Assembly (NCBI GenBank): GCA_029068555.1
Contig: JAIECJ010000094.1
Coordinates: forward strand, 62,001-126,000
Direction of reading: 5' to 3'
Length of the DNA: 64,000 nucleotides
Origin: Lachnospiraceae bacterium
GTDB lineage: Bacteria > Bacillota > Clostridia > Lachnospirales > Lachnospiraceae
Part shown: piece after piece, positions 62,401 through 64,000 of the stretch
Numbering within the stretch: the first letter of the stretch is position 1
How the letters are laid out: the number at the start of each line of letters is the position of its first letter
Made by a program: the position numbers and the translations under genes
Notes under the pieces: generated by a model
Database searches by the model: none
Told to the model about the DNA's origin: nothing
What the model saw: only the letters and a program-made list of their open reading frames with translations

Positions 62401-64000
62401 CCGGCGTATCGTTCATGTGGTGTTACAATCACAAAGGAGATGCTTGCGGCGGCAAAAGCGAATGGCTACGAAATTACGGATGTGGGTGGCAGCAAGTTAG
62501 CGCATGACTGGGAAATTACAGCAGTATCTCCAAATAAAGCGGCTTTTGATCTTGCAGTGACGGACTTTGACGCGGATGGAAGCCAGATGGAGACAACGGT
62601 GAAGCTGACAGCGGCACAAATCGGCGCGGTGAAAGCGCTGAAAGTGACTTATGTGGATAACAGATATATTACAATTAACTTTACACATTCTGCAAACAGC
62701 AATGAGGCGGATGATGGCAGGGTATACGATTATGCGCTGGAAGTGAAGGATGCAAGAGGGAATGTTGTTGATAAAATAGTCCTTAGCAACCCGCATCGGA
62801 TTTTTGATATTGACAATGTGAATGCAAAAGAGCTTAAGAACGCGCTGTCATGGATTCAGTATACGAAAACGGATATAGACGAGGCGACTGGGAAAATGAA
62901 AGTCGACGGAAATTCGGCACGTAGTGCATTTAACTACTATACCGGAACCAGGACAAAGACAAAAACGTTTGCATATACATATTACAATGAAAAGATTGTC
63001 AAACTTTCTTCTTATACAATCTCTGTGACACCGCTGTATAAGAACCAGAAAGCGGATAAGACAGCGACAGTCAGGACAAAGACAACAAATACACCTGCAA
63101 GTTACCACAATGTAGATTTGACAGGGGATGTAGAGCACAGGCTTGGCGGGTATGATATAAAAATAAACAGTTCTCAGTTGCACAAAGATGACCTGAGCCA
63201 GAACAATAACGGCAAGTCGATTACGATACCGTATAGGTTTATCTCTGGAAATATTTATACATTAAGTCTTGGCACATATATCGCAACAACAAAAGATAGA
63301 GCTTCTGACCCTCTGGTATGGAAAAGCAGTAACACGAAAGTTGCTACTGTCAAGGCAAATCCGGGAACTTATTATGCGACCTTTAAGGCACTGAATCAGG
63401 GGACGACGACGATATCACTGACATCAACGGTGACAAAAAAAGTGATAGCGCGGTGGAAAGTTACTGTGTATGCAGTCAAGGACGGCAGCGGTTACGGGGG
63501 TGACTATGAGCCGGCATGGGTTGGATTTTACGAGAAGATTCTGGCATTATATGACCCGGACTACGAGGGAAGGCTGGAAGTGCTGTCAGAGAATGTACCG
63601 CTCGTAATCAGCAATGAGGATGAGGAGATAGAGACATGGGTGTCGTTTACAGCGCCGCATTATGGCAGGTATCATTTTAAGCTGAATAATGCAAATTTTT
63701 ATGGTCCGTATTATGACAGCAGTGACGGAAGGAAGATAGCAAATGGCGCCAGCGCCATTTACCTTGAGAAAAACCAGAAGATTTACTGCAGGGTTAAAGG
63801 CAATGGTACACTGACAGTGGCAGGCAGCGAGCTTGTAAGGCTGACAAAAGCGCATACTAAGGAAGCGCCGCTCGAAATAAAGGCAGAAAGCTATGTCACC
63901 TTTACTGCGTGGGAAGATAATGTTTATACGTTTTATTTAAATGGAAGGAAGCATTCGGACGCAGGGCTGAAAGCGGGCGAGACGCATATTATCAGCGTGC
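56482..64000 (+). CDS. Giant secreted Ig-like surface protein (3' truncated by window)
   Basis: An uninterrupted frame of more than 2500 codons begins at ATG 56482 after AAGGAG and runs past the window end. The N-terminus is a signal peptide (basic start, hydrophobic core, cleavage near ATALASE), then an acidic Ser/Glu/Thr-rich linker (about 35-150). Beyond this lie many beta domains: YTLTV-type strand pairs, a fibronectin-III-like unit (about 1630-1780), and Big2-like units with VTALKVGKAATI and, near residue 2300, TFKALNQGTTTISLTSTV. It resembles large Clostridial adhesins or wall proteins. The anchor lies outside the window. Antisense frames here are shadows. Confidence 0.75.
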   Translation, partial: MKMFRRKLFKHALLKHALPIILSVAMAFQSMPATALASESQTVEDAVLNENTQAHGAGEAAGNVPETDAEQDTAAETVTGSESDTPVSDGKPESEEESGQQVEESDAGEMLSTAVETATVETAITDTENMVEIAAEDETPNQSEENAKNVAKIIVDDKKADAYAQTDNGFTRVLGEKDLHFCTEYVQDSKCSDFQQAVDSWIRVEVDGETIDTLKDRLTYSWVRKAEAEGETDTPLVNAFPKDAGDYVLTVSMDLSNLDGLCKKLESDLTVSLTIEKADVGIVFDKTTAPGKTAAEFIDTVNKNYTVSYKDKKYDVSRDILVTKDAEGKDDPDKKLPLYLYVIDENGARKPMDALDKFARDKDYVLTIGSVGLAENASGNYKLSVNMYYIIEVDERQKTEVRFSRKDAGEDLIQVYVPEKAWAIDEVTKDLFTEAVTDESGTVTKASGVPTVFVLGKDGESDRVLDGAALEAKWYTRIRLNSGSAYDVDEEAGEIKEGQWYIYKPMDLDPVDAGEYYIIWSYAGDDGAYEKSHSEAVRFTVDPAPVVIRVNPESLTTANFRDGMAADDVTKALSEITYGVYPLVKNETAGIMEAGSTALEISPDFWGTSYSGNVTDTDKDKTQYYVPEFILERRIVEVTYKDQEPVDVDPETVIWEEVTGALKVVVDDAEELKACALPHGVKANELESAAFAFRVRFTGNKVLYDNDGSKLQVGNQKIPITDVTTNSANKNYLADITTKTLEDTAMSVPVEGMRTESVQIVTDSIVDAFKTDNKDMLDSGAADDIRQGTLENPAVKIYDQSALFRDRASYKQAKIHKFSADGGIGDALPVLPTDDSLSYTWSYTTLDKYEAYLEKWDEVQRQYIDFNAYDEKNSDKLGWTDAADGSFDTFKNAGLYRLTVVYNDPEYVYQSAETEVFFKVARQEVVVVPAERYVKDGENILTMAGGLGKVNTVDFTIYKLPHNSMDAYNALTDAEKKSYVLPTEEEIADYEMKNGHKPEMNLDSLTWQVMRKEKDPVSGQDKEPAEWILADGVSFDADFTYGIAARWTGSIDWLAGADYNYDSNYTTRDEKTYKLTGEEKHYESVSAVRFYDQQIYVEVDAEKIKALGHVYDGEPVDLKAAAQALRFYTDEALTEDSRLSTENIVNTDEGYDPAKINIYWIKNGKWYANKNAVYGGIYTLGLRYEGGELKTSDAADTAQENAASMIYAPLSDNGQKVCADMTFTVSPREITATPKTLPADILYAGEKADALLTEEIDIQGIVGKDQKYFDYAEIAAGDFDICWDGKNEDGTDKESPVYIYKIDKKGGYPAFNGAAAYIIQTDDREIREADKEYLRFGSKYTIKLTNDLVSPLKESYSITYGTAEVRIEKRGSADITAISATNTLSAKGIGFELTDGTYTIRPRGAIKFFDNASPQTVIGRNGNEILKNANILGFRIYAPKEFMNDFRAAKANFVYQNAIWNAGGYFRSTAEWNNNSGYVDVVFPLTQEDTVKSFCITWEDGYTENFTLADIVLEEDFTKAVAPKSIAFNGVSSKMAVGERQQLNLKITKAQLGDVITIRYRIKGGETKNEYISIDPETGAVTALKVGKAATIVEAYPVYKNAKGDFVPVRDSKGKEAKAASAKITVREVTASAVKKITVLDESVKLYFTVPDDGYRREIYVVDVTKGTEYESRKKWKPDDFDKAIDDVKNGQWKAAGFAVKPVYTYVKNKDLDAKEIRKEYDKKLKAHIQKIAGIEAGHEYAIYVRNVSAARTLDDGSAVTLSTSGVVRSFKTTKPQVQGLELDFTVKTSDSDKKNTVTHPVNPDGTIDVDAYTVELSAKKAQLNVYGYFSDRAGGNDAAEEPDQRRYSLVPVLKEEKAALKNYLLPKLSYTMYDSRVSKPFQPGLEQSKYAQISNKGVITLKGVDLNGRKTVYIYVRDNTQHEDDYGYDAQIALTITAEPASFTGKKVKMTVGQTIKLSDCLAYRDAKKKKIPAYRSCGVTITKEMLAAAKANGYEITDVGGSKLAHDWEITAVSPNKAAFDLAVTDFDADGSQMETTVKLTAAQIGAVKALKVTYVDNRYITINFTHSANSNEADDGRVYDYALEVKDARGNVVDKIVLSNPHRIFDIDNVNAKELKNALSWIQYTKTDIDEATGKMKVDGNSARSAFNYYTGTRTKTKTFAYTYYNEKIVKLSSYTISVTPLYKNQKADKTATVRTKTTNTPASYHNVDLTGDVEHRLGGYDIKINSSQLHKDDLSQNNNGKSITIPYRFISGNIYTLSLGTYIATTKDRASDPLVWKSSNTKVATVKANPGTYYATFKALNQGTTTISLTSTVTKKVIARWKVTVYAVKDGSGYGGDYEPAWVGFYEKILALYDPDYEGRLEVLSENVPLVISNEDEEIETWVSFTAPHYGRYHFKLNNANFYGPYYDSSDGRKIANGASAIYLEKNQKIYCRVKGNGTLTVAGSELVRLTKAHTKEAPLEIKAESYVTFTAWEDNVYTFYLNGRKHSDAGLKAGETHIISV

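Overview
The window looks like a chromosomal segment of a low-GC Gram-positive anaerobe of the Clostridia, most likely Lachnospiraceae. This is inferred from strong AGGAGG-type ribosome binding sites, tightly packed (often ATGA-overlapping) genes, glycan-polymer membrane proteins (YfhO, DUF2142, DUF2304, Wzx, LicD families), large Ig-like secreted proteins, and a papain-like secreted protease of a type common in gut Firmicutes. Nothing in the window identifies a species. No tRNA, rRNA, CRISPR array or transposase was seen.

1-20.8 kb is an AT-rich surface-polysaccharide locus, all on the + strand. It holds the end of an MBOAT acyltransferase with its AlgX/AlgJ-like partner (O-acetylation), a YfhO-type membrane protein, three GT2 glycosyltransferases, a zinc-ribbon nucleotide-sugar epimerase (dTDP-L-rhamnose 4-epimerase type), a DUF2142 membrane protein, a DUF2304 protein and a Wzx flippase. 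It continues into a phosphonate branch: LicD transferase, a phosphoesterase, an SDR epimerase, a LicC/PntC-like nucleotidyltransferase, a Rossmann-fold protein, PEP mutase fused to a cytidylyltransferase-like domain, and phosphonopyruvate decarboxylase. Together these suggest a cell-surface glycan decorated with a phosphonate.

20.8-45.1 kb is a mosaic accessory or defence island. Its modules are separated by six full or half copies of a short REP-like palindrome (core GGTCAATTCTGTCCCTT). In order it holds: a metallophosphoesterase remnant; a lipoprotein; a GH24 lysozyme; a nuclease-family remnant; a membrane-anchored SMEK-domain protein with a lipoprotein; a deoxynucleotide-kinase-like NTPase; a RADAR system (rdrA-rdrB); an ABC three-component system (nuclease-like effector, middle component, Rad50-like ATPase); a broken deaminase-toxin-like gene; and a cassette of a STAND-like NTPase facing an ATP-grasp ligase and a methyltransferase. 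The two outer genes of that cassette each carry the same perfect 29-bp element about 80 bp upstream of their start codons. Next comes a large regulator with two HTH domains, converging on a 55-codon secreted-peptide-like gene, which together resemble a peptide-signalling pair.

45.1-64 kb returns to a more GC-rich composition. It carries a GT2 glycosyltransferase plus a large GT-C-like membrane protein, then three consecutive large secreted proteins: a Big2/Ig-like protein, a C1A cysteine protease with repeats, and a giant Ig-like protein that runs off the window. Promoters and terminators are well defined here.

The most novel-looking parts are the paired-operator NTPase/ATP-grasp/methyltransferase cassette and the adjacent regulator-peptide pair. 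The SMEK-membrane/lipoprotein/kinase block upstream of RADAR is next.
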